DNA of 64,000 nucleotides from Couchioplanes caeruleus (GTDB lineage Bacteria > Actinomycetota > Actinomycetes > Mycobacteriales > Micromonosporaceae). Below, in pieces: positions 43,778-52,567 of the stretch. Under the pieces are notes generated by a model. The model made no database searches and was not told the DNA's origin. It saw only the letters and a program-made list of their open reading frames with translations. The DNA is taken from NCBI RefSeq assembly GCF_023499255.1, contig NZ_CP092183.1:6630501-6694500 (forward strand). The letters run 5' to 3'. Made by a program: the position numbers and the translations under genes. The first letter of the stretch is position 1; each line of letters starts with the position of its first letter.

Positions 43778-43809
43778 TTTACCGTCTGGTTAATTAACTT
43801 GTCGGTAAA
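43778..43809. promoter_or_regulatory. Dyad operator upstream of the DHFR-like/ArsR operon
   Basis: TTTACCG (43778-43784) and CGGTAAA (43803-43809) are inverted around a central perfect palindrome GTTAATTAAC (43789-43798), and all share one centre at 43793/43794. It is strikingly AT-rich for this genome and is the likely ArsR site, between divergent genes. Confidence 0.55.
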
Positions 43810-43861
43810 CTACTCGCGTCCCGCGCGCCGGTCAAGGCGGACCGGGCTTAGGTTCCGACGC

Positions 43862-44881
43862 ATGAATCTCGACGAGATCATGCGGCGGCGGATCGAGCGG
43901 CATCTCCTCGGCGGCGAGCGGGGCGCGGACGTGGTGGAGGTGGCACGGCGCATCGGCGGCATCCACGCACAGGTGGCGTCGTCCGCTCAGGCCGCGGCCG
44001 ACCTGCGGCTGGGCGCGACCGCCGACCTGGAGAAGGCGCTGTGGAGCGACCGTACGCTGGTGCGCACCTGGGCCGCCCGCGGCACGCTGCACCTGCTGCC
44101 CGCCGCCGACCTGCCGTCCTGGGTGGCCGCCATGAGCACCCGCACCCGGGAGACCACCGGCTCCTGGCTGCGCTACCACGGGGTCACCGCGGCGCAGATG
44201 GCGGACATCATCGCGGCCGTGCCGGACGTGCTCGGCGGCGACCCGATGACGCGTGAGGAGCTCGCCGGCGCGGTGATCGCGGCGACCGGGCACGAGGAGC
44301 TGCGCGGGCCGCTCATCCAGGGGTTCGGGGCGATCCTCAAGCCGCTGGCGTTCCGGGGCCTGCTCTGCTCGGGGCCGCCGCACGGGCGCAACGTGACGTT
44401 CGTGGCGCCGCGCGCCTGGTTCGGCGACTGGGAGCCGGTGGAGACCGAGGCGGCGATCGACCGGCTGGCGGCGGCCTATCTGGACGCGTACGGGCCGGCC
44501 GACTCCGCGGAGTTCGCGCGCTGGTTCGACCTGAAGCCGGCCCTGGCCCGCAAGGCGTTCGCGCGCCTCGACCTGGAGCCGGTGGACGGTCACGGGTTCC
44601 TGCCGGCGGGGGCGGAGCGGCCGGCGGGCGGCGAGTCGGTGCTGCTGCTGCCGGCCTTCGACCCGTACGTGGTGGGCAGCCTGCGCCGGCTGGATGTCAT
44701 CAGCAGCGGGCCCAGGTCCGCGGTTTCCCGTCCGCAGGGCTGGATCTCCCCCACGCTGGTGGTGAACGGCCGCATCGAGGGCGTCTGGGAGGAGAGGGAC
44801 GGGGCGCCCGCCGTCACCGCGTTTCGCACCCTGCCCGCCGCGGTGCGCCGCGCCCTTCCTCGGGAGGCCGCGATCATCTAA
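43862..44881 (+). CDS. Winged-helix DNA-binding domain protein (HTH_42 type)
   Basis: 339 residues. VARRIGGIHAQVASSAQAAA and LWSDRTLVRTWAARGTLHLLPA, then ELRGPLIQGFGAILKPLAFRG and LLLPAFDPYVVGS are characteristic of the HTH_42 (YcaQ/AlkX-like) proteins, some of which act on DNA crosslinks or bind damaged DNA. The catalytic QxQ motif of the glycosylase members is read here as IHAQVASS, so activity is uncertain. ATG 43862. Followed 35 nt later by an MFS gene. Confidence 0.85.
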   Translation: MNLDEIMRRRIERHLLGGERGADVVEVARRIGGIHAQVASSAQAAADLRLGATADLEKALWSDRTLVRTWAARGTLHLLPAADLPSWVAAMSTRTRETTGSWLRYHGVTAAQMADIIAAVPDVLGGDPMTREELAGAVIAATGHEELRGPLIQGFGAILKPLAFRGLLCSGPPHGRNVTFVAPRAWFGDWEPVETEAAIDRLAAAYLDAYGPADSAEFARWFDLKPALARKAFARLDLEPVDGHGFLPAGAERPAGGESVLLLPAFDPYVVGSLRRLDVISSGPRSAVSRPQGWISPTLVVNGRIEGVWEERDGAPAVTAFRTLPAAVRRALPREAAII

Positions 44882-44916
44882 GGTCCGAGGAACTTTCGTG
44901 TTTGCCCGGAGGCACC

Positions 44917-46170
44917 ATGAGCGTCACGCAGGGCGCGCCGGCGGCGCTGGCCGAGCCGGTCGTGCCGGTCCGGCGCTCCTGGATCGGCCTGCTGTTCGCG
45001 GCGAACCTCGGCCTGTGGATGGTGTTCTTCACGCCGGTGCAGGTGCTGCTGCCCGAACAGATCGCCGAGATCGGCGTCGGCAGCAAGGAGGCCGCGCTCG
45101 GGTGGGTCACCGGCGTCGGGGCGCTCGTGGCGATCATCGTGAACCCCGCGGCCGGCGCGCTCTCCGACCGGACCCGGCTGCGGCTCGGCGGCAGGGCGTA
45201 CGGGCGCCGGCACGTGTGGACCCTGTCCGGCGCCGCGCTGACGCTGGTGTCGCTGCTCTTCCTCGGCGTGCAGGACTCCATCGTGGGAGTGGCCGTCGGC
45301 TGGGCCGGCGCCCAGGTCGGCCTCAACGTCATGCTCGCCACGCTGACCGCGGCGGTGCCCGACCGGGTGCCCGTACGCCAGCGCGGGCGGGTCTCGGGCT
45401 GGATCGGCATGCCCCAGGCGCTCGGGCTCGTGCTGGGCGCCGTCCTGGTGACCGCGGTCGTCACCGGCACCACGAGCGGGTACGTGGTGATGGCGGTCGT
45501 GCTCGTGCTGCTCGCCGTACCGTTCGCGCTGCTGACGCCGGACGACCCGCTGCCCGCCGGCGACCGGGCACGGCCGCGGGGCAAGGCGATCTGGCGGGTG
45601 TTCCGCGAGCACCCGGACTTCGCGTGGGCCTGGGGCACCCGCTTCCTCGTGCAGCTCGGCAACGCGCTGGGCACGCTCTACCTGCTGTACTTCCTGACCG
45701 ACGAGGTGCGGCTGGCCGACCCGGACACCGGCCTGCTGATCATGATCCTGCTGTACACGGCCGGCATGGTGGCCACCGCGGTGGTCGGCGGGCGGCTCTC
45801 CGACACCTCGGGCCGCCGCAAAATCTTCGTGGTCTGGTCCGGCATCGTCATCGCGGTCGCCGCGCTGCTGCTCGCGGTGTGGCCGACGTGGCCGGTGGCG
45901 CTCGTCGCCTCGGTGCTGCTCGGCGCGGGGTACGGCGTCTACCTCGCTGTGGACACGGCGCTGATCACGCAGGTGCTGCCGGCCGCGGTGGACCGGGCGA
46001 AGGACCTCGGGGTCATCAACATCGCGACGGCCGCGCCGCAGGTCCTCGGCCCGGCGATGGCCGCGCCCATCGTCACGCACCTGGGCGGCTACCCCACCCT
46101 GTACGCGGTCACCGCCGCGGTCACCCTGCTCGGGGCGGTCATGGTGGTGCGGATCCGCGCGGTGCCGTAG
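44917..46170 (+). CDS. MFS transporter
   Basis: 417 residues, 12 membrane helices. The first loop GALSDRTRLRLGGRAYGRRH is the MFS signature between helices 2 and 3. The second-half copy is VGGRLSDTSGRRKIFVVW. AAVPDRVPVRQRGRVSGWIG resembles the loops of sugar- or glycoside-type (GPH-like) MFS members. ATG 44917 follows CGGAGG. Co-directional with the winged-helix gene. Substrate unknown. Confidence 0.87.
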   Translation: MSVTQGAPAALAEPVVPVRRSWIGLLFAANLGLWMVFFTPVQVLLPEQIAEIGVGSKEAALGWVTGVGALVAIIVNPAAGALSDRTRLRLGGRAYGRRHVWTLSGAALTLVSLLFLGVQDSIVGVAVGWAGAQVGLNVMLATLTAAVPDRVPVRQRGRVSGWIGMPQALGLVLGAVLVTAVVTGTTSGYVVMAVVLVLLAVPFALLTPDDPLPAGDRARPRGKAIWRVFREHPDFAWAWGTRFLVQLGNALGTLYLLYFLTDEVRLADPDTGLLIMILLYTAGMVATAVVGGRLSDTSGRRKIFVVWSGIVIAVAALLLAVWPTWPVALVASVLLGAGYGVYLAVDTALITQVLPAAVDRAKDLGVINIATAAPQVLGPAMAAPIVTHLGGYPTLYAVTAAVTLLGAVMVVRIRAVP

Positions 46171-46195
46171 CTCCCCGCGCGGATCCGCCCCCTCG

Positions 46196-47572
46196 TTACG
46201 GCAGCGTCCAGCGCTGGTTCGCGCCGGCGAAGCAGTCCCAGATCTGCAGCCGGGTGCCGTTGGCCGAGCTGTTGTTCGACGCGTCGAGACACCGGCCGCT
46301 CGACGGGTTGCGCAGCGTCCCGTCGCCCTGCGGCTGCCATTTCTGTGCACCCGTACCGTTGCAGTCGTAGATCTGCACCAGCGAGCCGTTGGCCGTGCCG
46401 GCCGCGGCCACGTCCATGCACTTGCCGAGCGCGCGCAGCGTGCCGTCGGCGCCGACCGTCCAGTTCTGGGCGGCCGTGCCGTTGCAGTCGTAGAGCTGCA
46501 CCGCCGTGCCGTTGGCCGACGAGGCCGCGGCGATGTCGATGCACTTGCCGGCGATGCCGGTGATCCGGCCGGTGCGCCCAGCCGGCGGGTCGGTCGGTGT
46601 GCCGCCGCCCGTCGCGGTCGAGTAGATGGCGCTGACCAGGGAGTTCGCGCCGGTGGCGTCCTGCGACAGCTCCCAGTTCATGATGCCGCCGGCGTTCGCC
46701 ATGGCCCACTGGGTCTTGCGCCGGATCGTCGGCAGGCCGTTGTAGCACTCGTTGACGCCGTTGATGGTCGCGCAGTCCTGGTTGGCGAAGGCCGGGTTGG
46801 CCGCGACGATCTCCGCGTACGTCTTGTAGCCGGGGCGGCTGTAGAACGGCACGCCCAGCACCGCCTTGGAGGCCGGCAGGCCGCGGCCCTTCCAGAAGTT
46901 CACGCTGGCGATCGACCAGTCGTAGTTGGCGTGCGGGCTGCCGCCGTCGTACGCCATGATGTTCAGCCAGTCGACGGAGCCGAAGACCGCGGGTTGCACG
47001 CCGTTGGCCGTACCGCCCTCGGAGACCACGGCTGCCGTGAGCAGCTTGCCCTGGGCGTGCAGCGCGTTGCCGAGCTGCTGCATGAGCGCGGTGTAGTTGT
47101 TGCCGGACGTACCGGGGTCGGGGTACTCCCAGTCGATGTCGATGCCGTCCAGGTTGTACTGGCCGACGACGCCCATCACGGTGTTGACGAAGGTCGTCCG
47201 GGTGCTCGCGCTGCCCGCCATCGCCTCGAAGCCGGAGTCGTTGCCGTCGTTCCAGCCGCCGATGGCCAGCGAGACCTTGACGTTGTTCTGGTGGCCGAGC
47301 GAGACGAGCTGCGACAGCTTCGCCGTGTTCTCGATCGGCTGCAGGGTGCCGTTCGCGTTGGGGAGCGCGAAGGCGTAGTTGATGTGGGTCAGCTTGCTGT
47401 ACTGGATGCTCGTGACGCTGCCGGCCCAGGACGGCATGTAGCCGACGCTCCTGAAGTTGTTCGGCAGCACCGCCGCCTCCGAGGTGCCCTGGACGGCCAG
47501 CGCGGTGACGAGACCACCGGCGGCGACCACGAGGGCGGCCGCGGCCGAGGCGATTCTTCTTCTCTTTGCCAT
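46196..47572 (-). CDS. Secreted GH18 chitinase with ricin-type lectin domain
   Basis: 458 residues. Residues 1-34 are a signal peptide (RRRIASAAAALVVAAGGLV). GH18 barrel: VSLAIGGWNDG, catalytic LDGIDIDWEYP (acid E149), WLNIMAYDGG and GGIMNWELSQD. A Thr/Pro linker near 325 leads to a C-terminal ricin B/CBM13 trefoil with three QxW repeats (AAQNWTVG, GAQKWQPQ, ANQRWTLP). It hydrolyses chitin and binds carbohydrate. Divergent from gltX. Confidence 0.95.
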   Translation of the reverse strand: MAKRRRIASAAAALVVAAGGLVTALAVQGTSEAAVLPNNFRSVGYMPSWAGSVTSIQYSKLTHINYAFALPNANGTLQPIENTAKLSQLVSLGHQNNVKVSLAIGGWNDGNDSGFEAMAGSASTRTTFVNTVMGVVGQYNLDGIDIDWEYPDPGTSGNNYTALMQQLGNALHAQGKLLTAAVVSEGGTANGVQPAVFGSVDWLNIMAYDGGSPHANYDWSIASVNFWKGRGLPASKAVLGVPFYSRPGYKTYAEIVAANPAFANQDCATINGVNECYNGLPTIRRKTQWAMANAGGIMNWELSQDATGANSLVSAIYSTATGGGTPTDPPAGRTGRITGIAGKCIDIAAASSANGTAVQLYDCNGTAAQNWTVGADGTLRALGKCMDVAAAGTANGSLVQIYDCNGTGAQKWQPQGDGTLRNPSSGRCLDASNNSSANGTRLQIWDCFAGANQRWTLP

Positions 47573-47721
47573 GGGGGTGGGGACCTTCCTGTCCGGCGTG
47601 GGGGCGCCGTGGGGACGACATGGGGCCGGGAAATCTTAAGAAGCCTTACTAACAGTCGTCAATATAAGTCGTGAAGAAAGGCCGCCGGAAACCGCTTCGC
47701 GGGGGGCCGTAGGCTTGGGCC

Positions 47722-49131
47722 GTGACTGTACGAGTACGCTTCGCCCCTTCTCCGACCGGAATGTTTCACGTCGGCGGCGCCCGCTCGGCGCTGCAGAACT
47801 GGATCTACGCGCAGCAGGCCGGCGGCACATTCGTCCTTCGGATCGAGGACACCGACGCGGCCCGCAACCGGCCGGAGTGGACCGAGGGCATCATCTCCGC
47901 CCTCGACTGGATCGGCATCGAACGCGGCTCCTACGAGGGCCCCTACTTCCAGTCGGCGTACGCGAGCGACCACACCGCCGCGGCCACCCGGCTGTACGGC
48001 GAGGGCCGCGCGTACTACTGCGACTGCACCCGCGACGACGTCGTGGCACGTACGGGCAACACCCACACCGGCTACGACGGCTTCTGCCGGGAGCGCGCGC
48101 TGGGGCCCGGCGAGGGACGCGCGCTGCGGTTCCGTACGCCGGACGAGGGCGAGACCGTGGTGGTCGACCTGGTCCGCGGCGAGCCGACGTTCGAGAACAA
48201 GCTCATCGAGGACTTCGTCATCGCCCGCAGCGACGGCTCGGCGGTCTTCCTGCTCGCCAACGTGGTCGACGACATGACGATGGGCATCACGCACGTCATC
48301 CGCGCCGAGGAGCACCTGCCCAACACCCCCAAGCAGCAGCTGCTCTGGGAGGCGCTGGGGGTCAAGCCTCCGGTGTGGGGACACGTGCCCGTCATCGTCA
48401 ACGAGAAGCGCCAGAAGCTGTCCAAGCGCCGCGACAAGGTGGCGCTGGAGTCGTACCGCGACGAGGGCTACCTGGCCGCCGCCATGCGCAACTACCTGAT
48501 GCTGCTCGGCTGGGCGCCCAGCGGCGACCGGGAGATCGTGCCGTGGCGGGTCATCCTCGAGGAGTACCGGCTCGAGGACGTCAGCCACTCCCCCGCCTTC
48601 TTCGACGTCAAGAAGCTGCGGGCGTTCAACGGCGAGTACATCCGCGCGCTGTCCGCCGAGGAGTTCGCCGCGGTGTGCGCGCCGTGGCTGGGCGGCACCG
48701 ACACGATCCCCGCCCCGCCGTGGGACCCGGCGAAGTTCGACGCCACCGTGTTCGCCGCCGTCGCGCCGCTCGCGCAGACCCGCATCGCCGTGCTCAGCGA
48801 GATCGTCGACTACGTCGACTTCCTCTTCCTCGACGAGCCCGTCTCCGACGAGCAGTCCTGGAACAAGGCGATGAAGGAGGGCGCGGCCGAGATCCTCGAC
48901 GCCGCGGCCGCCGCCTTCGGCGCCCTCGAGGAGTGGACCGCCGAGCCGCTCAAGGCCGCGCTGGAGCGCGTCGGCGAGGAGCGCGGGCTCAAGCTGGGCA
49001 AGACCCAGGCGCCGGTCCGGGTCGCCACGACCGGGCGTACGGTCGGCCTGCCGCTGTTCGAGTCGCTCGAGATGCTCGGGCGCGAGCGCACGCTCACCAG
49101 GCTGGCCGCGGCCCGGGCGAAGCTCGGCTGA
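47722..49131 (+). CDS. gltX: Glutamyl-tRNA synthetase
   Basis: Charges tRNA-Glu, and in actinobacteria usually also tRNA-Gln for later amidation. 469 residues. HIGH-type motif is [13 protein letters not shown], where the canonical sequence is HIGG/HVGG. The KMSKS-type motif is [10 protein letters not shown] near residue 232. The C-terminal anticodon-binding region includes [21 protein letters not shown] 47722. Stands alone; a hairpin follows the gene. Confidence 0.97.
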   Translation: MTVRVRFAPSPTGMFHVGGARSALQNWIYAQQAGGTFVLRIEDTDAARNRPEWTEGIISALDWIGIERGSYEGPYFQSAYASDHTAAATRLYGEGRAYYCDCTRDDVVARTGNTHTGYDGFCRERALGPGEGRALRFRTPDEGETVVVDLVRGEPTFENKLIEDFVIARSDGSAVFLLANVVDDMTMGITHVIRAEEHLPNTPKQQLLWEALGVKPPVWGHVPVIVNEKRQKLSKRRDKVALESYRDEGYLAAAMRNYLMLLGWAPSGDREIVPWRVILEEYRLEDVSHSPAFFDVKKLRAFNGEYIRALSAEEFAAVCAPWLGGTDTIPAPPWDPAKFDATVFAAVAPLAQTRIAVLSEIVDYVDFLFLDEPVSDEQSWNKAMKEGAAEILDAAAAAFGALEEWTAEPLKAALERVGEERGLKLGKTQAPVRVATTGRTVGLPLFESLEMLGRERTLTRLAAARAKLG

Positions 49132-49154
49132 TCCCTTCGTGACCATTTCGGTAT

Positions 49155-49181
49155 GCGCGCACCGCCTTCGGCGGTGCGCGC
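49155..49181 (+). terminator. Terminator of gltX
   Basis: Perfect 11-bp stem GCGCGCACCGC/GCGGTGCGCGC with loop CTTCG, 24 nt after the gltX stop. No U-tract. Confidence 0.8.
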
Positions 49182-49446
49182 CCCGTCTCACCAGGCAACT
49201 CTTTCGGCCCCGGCGCGCGTCCAGGTGGTATGACCGTCAGCAGCACGGGTGACCTTGGCCAGCGGCGCTTGCAGCCGCTGGGTACTATTCGCGCGCCGAT
49301 CAGCAGTCGCTGTGCACTCTCACCGCCGATTTCCGATAGCTCGAAAAGGCCACCCGCCGGGATGCGGGCGACTGGATCTGCGAGGAAGCTGTGAGAACGC
49401 ACGCACGGCGCGGCGATGTCCATCACGCAGGCGGGGGAGGCCGGAC
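49182..49446. other. Upstream region of the secreted membrane protein gene; no gene seen
   Basis: Includes a short hairpin CCCGC-CGGGAT-GCGGG near 49367-49382 and a region of possible RNA structure. I considered a riboswitch but could not match a consensus. No protein-like frame. Confidence 0.4.
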
Positions 49447-50160
49447 GTGGCTCGAGGTTTGATCACGCGGCGCTGGACCGCGACCGGCATGCTCGCCGCG
49501 GCGCTCGCCTTCGGAGCCGGGCTCGCGCCGGCCGCCGCGCACGCCGCGCCGGCGCCGGTGACCGCCGCCGTCCTGCAGGAGGACTCGAGCTCGGCGGCGC
49601 CCAAGGCGGGGGCCAAGCCGACGGCCGTGCAGATCACCGGCAAGGTGCCCGACGGCAAGATCGTCGTCCAGCAGGCCGACCGACGCGACCTGTTCCAGCG
49701 CCTGCTCAGCGAGGTCAACTGGCTGGCCTCGGCCACGCCGACCACGACGCGCCCCAAGGCCGACAAGCTCGGTCCCAAGTACACGATCGTCATCCTGGTC
49801 AAGGACAAGGCCACCCAGCAGTACGACCTCTACCCGATGGCCGCCGGCGGCCCGCGCGCGTACCGGCCGGCCAAGCAGCCGACCGGCAAGAAGGCGGCGG
49901 GCTGGTTCTACGGCCGGCTCACCATGTCGGAGTCGCTGCGCATCGCCGGCGTCCCGCTGAAGGAGAAGCCGGACGTGGTCAGCGGCGGCATCGGCGGCGG
50001 CATCGGCGAGGAGGTCGACTCGGAGGAGCTGGACCCGCTCGCGGTCGGCAGTGACGTGCTCAGCCAGATGCGCCAGCTGTTCCTGCTCAACGGCGCGGTG
50101 CTGCTGGTCGTGCTGATCGGGCTGGGCGGCGTGGCGTACCTGATCCGCCGCCGGGTCTGA
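49447..50160 (+). CDS. Secreted, C-terminally membrane-anchored protein of unknown function
   Basis: 237 residues from GTG 49447 behind GGGAGG. Signal peptide with RR pair and ATGMLAAALAFGAGLAPAAA ending AHA. The middle is soluble (KYTIVILVKDKATQQYDLYP, AAGWFYGRLTMSESLRIAGV) and very Gly/Glu-rich near GGIGGGIGEEVDSEELD. One C-terminal membrane helix (LFLLNGAVLLVVLIGLGGVA) and a short RRRV tail. The layout is that of a surface protein. No family recognised; not part of the sigma-factor pair opposite. Confidence 0.75.
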   Translation: MARGLITRRWTATGMLAAALAFGAGLAPAAAHAAPAPVTAAVLQEDSSSAAPKAGAKPTAVQITGKVPDGKIVVQQADRRDLFQRLLSEVNWLASATPTTTRPKADKLGPKYTIVILVKDKATQQYDLYPMAAGGPRAYRPAKQPTGKKAAGWFYGRLTMSESLRIAGVPLKEKPDVVSGGIGGGIGEEVDSEELDPLAVGSDVLSQMRQLFLLNGAVLLVVLIGLGGVAYLIRRRV

Positions 50161-50161
50161 C

Positions 50162-50926
50162 TCAGCCGGCCGGGCGCACCGGCACCCGCAGCACCGGGCA
50201 GGCGAGAGCCGGGGCGTTGCACCGCTCCCCCAGGCCGAAGGCGTCCGGCAACCGCGGATCAGTCGCGGCCTGCGCGACCTCCCGCGCCGTCAGCGGCGGC
50301 TTGCCGCGCTCGGCGTCGCCGGTGCCGCGCTCGCCGGTCGCCTGCACCACGACCGTGCGCCCGTCCACGACCCGGCGGGCGATCACCTCGTTGACCTGCC
50401 AGTCCTTGTCCTCGCGCGCGGAGTAGCGGGCGTACTCGATGCCGGCGCGGGTCCGGTCCGGCTTGGCGCAGGCGTCCGGGTCGGCCAGCACCGGCAGGCA
50501 CAGCCCGGCGGGTGCGTCGTAGACGGCCACCTCGATCATGCCGTGCGGCTCCCCGTTCGCGGTCATGACGGCGTACTGCCGCCAGCCCGGCCCGGACGCC
50601 GGCTGCCGCGGCACGATCCGCAGGTCTCGGGCGTCCACCGGACCGCTGAGCACCCGCAGCACCGGGTCCAGCACCGCCGACGGCCGGGGCTGGGCGACCG
50701 GCACGGCGGCGGCCGTACGCGGCTTCGGCCCCGGCAGCAGGACCGTCGTGAGGGCGTACCCGAGGAGCACGACGATCAGCACGACGGCCAGGCCGGCCAG
50801 GAGCACCGCCCGCACGCGGCGGCGGCGCAGCCGGTCGGCGCGGCGGAAGATGTCGTCGACGGCGTCGCCGATCGGCGGCTCGGCCGCGCAGGCACGCTCG
50901 AGGACGCTGGTCATGGCCGCGCTCAC
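50162..50926 (-). CDS. Single-pass membrane partner of a SigE-family sigma factor
   Basis: 254 residues from GTG 50926, overlapping the sigma-factor stop (GTGA). Short cytoplasmic N-terminus (IGDAVDDIFRRADRLRRRRV), one membrane helix (AVLLAGLAVVLIVVLLGYAL), then an extracytoplasmic domain with four cysteines (LCLPVLADPDAC, RCNAPALAC). By position it is a candidate anti-sigma factor or sensor, but no ZAS motif (HxxxCxxC) is present. Function inferred from operon context only. Confidence 0.65.
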   Translation of the reverse strand: MSAAMTSVLERACAAEPPIGDAVDDIFRRADRLRRRRVRAVLLAGLAVVLIVVLLGYALTTVLLPGPKPRTAAAVPVAQPRPSAVLDPVLRVLSGPVDARDLRIVPRQPASGPGWRQYAVMTANGEPHGMIEVAVYDAPAGLCLPVLADPDACAKPDRTRAGIEYARYSAREDKDWQVNEVIARRVVDGRTVVVQATGERGTGDAERGKPPLTAREVAQAATDPRLPDAFGLGERCNAPALACPVLRVPVRPAG

Positions 50927-51402
50927 GCCGTCACCGCCGGCCGGGTGATCCGCAGCAGGTCGGCGAAGGCGGCCAGGCCCTCGGCCTCGTACTCGGTCAC
51001 CTTCGTGGCGTCGAGGCCGAGCACGTCCGCGGTGTCGACCACCGCGAGATGGCAGAAGTGGTGCAGCACCAGGACCGCGCGGCACTTGGGCGACAGCCGG
51101 CGCAGCGCGTCGAGCACCAGCACGGTGAAGACGTCGCCCATCCCGGCGTCCGTGTCGGCCGCGCCCCGGTCCGCCGCCTCGGACGGCGCGACGAAGACGT
51201 GCTCCCGGCGCCCGTGCGACGGCTTGAACGCGGCCATCAGGTCGCCGTACGCCCACAGGTCCGGATCCCCCACGTCGGGGGCGGTCAGCGCCCGGGCGAG
51301 CGTGGCGCGCGCCAGCTCGCCGGCGTGCGCCCAGTCCCCGCACATCAGGAAGGCCGCCCGGCGCAGATGGGCGTAGCGCTGGGCCACGTACTCCTCGGTC
51401 AT
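50923..51402 (-). CDS. SigE-family ECF RNA polymerase sigma factor
   Basis: 159 residues. Region 2: YVAQRYAHLRRAAFLMCGDW. Region 4: LRRLSPKCRAVLVLHHFCHL and VVDTADVLGLDATKVTEYEAE. Region 2 lacks the strong -10 recognition aromatic block, as in many short SigE-family proteins. ATG 51402 follows AAGG at about 8 nt. Its stop overlaps the start of the membrane partner, implying a coupled regulatory pair. Target genes unknown. Confidence 0.85.
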   Translation of the reverse strand: MTEEYVAQRYAHLRRAAFLMCGDWAHAGELARATLARALTAPDVGDPDLWAYGDLMAAFKPSHGRREHVFVAPSEAADRGAADTDAGMGDVFTVLVLDALRRLSPKCRAVLVLHHFCHLAVVDTADVLGLDATKVTEYEAEGLAAFADLLRITRPAVTA

Positions 51403-51450
51403 TTGCACCTTTATAGGGCACAACGGCGGGACCGCGCGGCGGAACGGGGG

Positions 51451-52008
51451 TCACGCGACCCGGACGGTGACCTCCACGAGCCGGATGAGGTCCTCGAGGT
51501 CCGCGTCGAACTCGGCCGCGTCGTCCGTCGTCTCGGCTTCCTCAGCCGCCGGCAGCCCGCCGGTGACCGCCCCGGTCGTGTAGCCGAGCAGGAAGGCGCA
51601 GATCATCCGGGTCAGCCGGGGCACCTTCGCCGCGGGCACGCCCGCGTCGTGCAGCGTCGCGCGCAGGGCCGCGGTCAGCCACGAGCCGCCGGGCGAGGGA
51701 CGGTTCAGGATCAGCGGGTACGCCCGCGGGTGCCGCCGGGACAGCCCGCGTACCGCCCGGCCCAGGGCGCGCAGCCGCTGCCGCCAGTCGATGTCCGACG
51801 GGTCGTCGCCGTACGCGCTGCCCAGCTCCAGGTGCAGCAGGTCGACCAGGCCGTCGAGCAGGGCGTCCTTGCCGCCGACGTACGGGTAGAGCGCCATCGA
51901 GGTGAGCCCGACCCGTTCCGCCACCGCCCGCATGGACATCGCGCCGAGGCCCTGCTCGTCGACGAGGGCGAGGGCCTGGTCGAGGATGAGCCGTCTCTTG
52001 TCGTCCAC
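51451..52008 (-). CDS. TetR-family regulator
   Basis: 185 residues. DNA-binding helices: LILDQALALVDEQGLGAMSM, then RAVAERVGLTSMALYPYVGGK. The C-terminal ligand domain resembles TetR_C_33-type (LLHLELGSAYGDDPSDIDWRQRLRALGRA). GTG 52008. Located between the sigma-factor operon and a small gene of the same direction; target unknown. Confidence 0.88.
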   Translation of the reverse strand: MDDKRRLILDQALALVDEQGLGAMSMRAVAERVGLTSMALYPYVGGKDALLDGLVDLLHLELGSAYGDDPSDIDWRQRLRALGRAVRGLSRRHPRAYPLILNRPSPGGSWLTAALRATLHDAGVPAAKVPRLTRMICAFLLGYTTGAVTGGLPAAEEAETTDDAAEFDADLEDLIRLVEVTVRVA

Positions 52009-52100
52009 GGCCCCACGGTGTCGGGGAACGGCCCGGCGGGAGGACGGACGCGCCCGGCAGTCACCCCCGCGGGTGAGAAGTCGGCACTACCGCGGCGCGG

Positions 52101-52346
52101 TCAGCACCAGCGACCGGGGGGACGTCCCCGGCCGGCCGCGCGGCGGCGGGGGCGTACCGCGCCGTGCAGGTGGGCGCCGGCCCAGCCGCGCAGCTCGGAG
52201 CGGCAGCCCACCCGGTGCGGGACCTCGTCGGCGGGCTCGTCGCCGGTGGACGCCACGGCGAGGACGGCGGCGTCGGACGTGGGCGCCGAGCCGTCCTCCG
52301 CGGCGTCGTGCTCCGCGTCGGGGCGTACCCCCTCCTGGTCCTTCAT
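52101..52346 (-). CDS. Small hypothetical protein with strong ribosome site
   Basis: 81 residues from ATG 52346 preceded by GGAGGGGAGG at 6-nt spacing, one of the best sites in the window. N-terminal half acidic (KDQEGVRPDAEHDAAEDGSA), C-terminal half Arg/Gly-rich (RPRRRAAGRGRPPG) and less convincing. No family recognised. The frame may be real with a functional N-terminus, or the C-terminal part may be noise. Confidence 0.5.
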   Translation of the reverse strand: MKDQEGVRPDAEHDAAEDGSAPTSDAAVLAVASTGDEPADEVPHRVGCRSELRGWAGAHLHGAVRPRRRAAGRGRPPGRWC

Positions 52347-52567
52347 GTCGTACCTCCCCTCCTGGCGGTGCCGGACACCTGATCGGCACCGCGGCGCCCG
52401 GCTTGACCCTCGCGGGTGCCGGTCCTCGCGGCGCTAGGACGACACCATGCCAGGTCACCGACCGAAATCGTGGGGAGGGCACACCGCGATAACGGACAAT
52501 TTTCCACAAAAAACCCAGGGCGGCAGTCCGCGGCGCCGGCCCCGGCGGTCCCTGACATGCTGGTCGG

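Noticed and set aside
49094..49426. 110-codon minus-strand frame downstream of gltX
   Set aside because: It crosses the gltX terminator and has no protein-like features or ribosome site.
49182..49446. Riboswitch (for example c-di-AMP type) before the secreted protein gene
   Set aside because: Some hairpins are present but I could not match the conserved core. A covariance-model search would decide: a significant hit would support a riboswitch, no hit would reject it.
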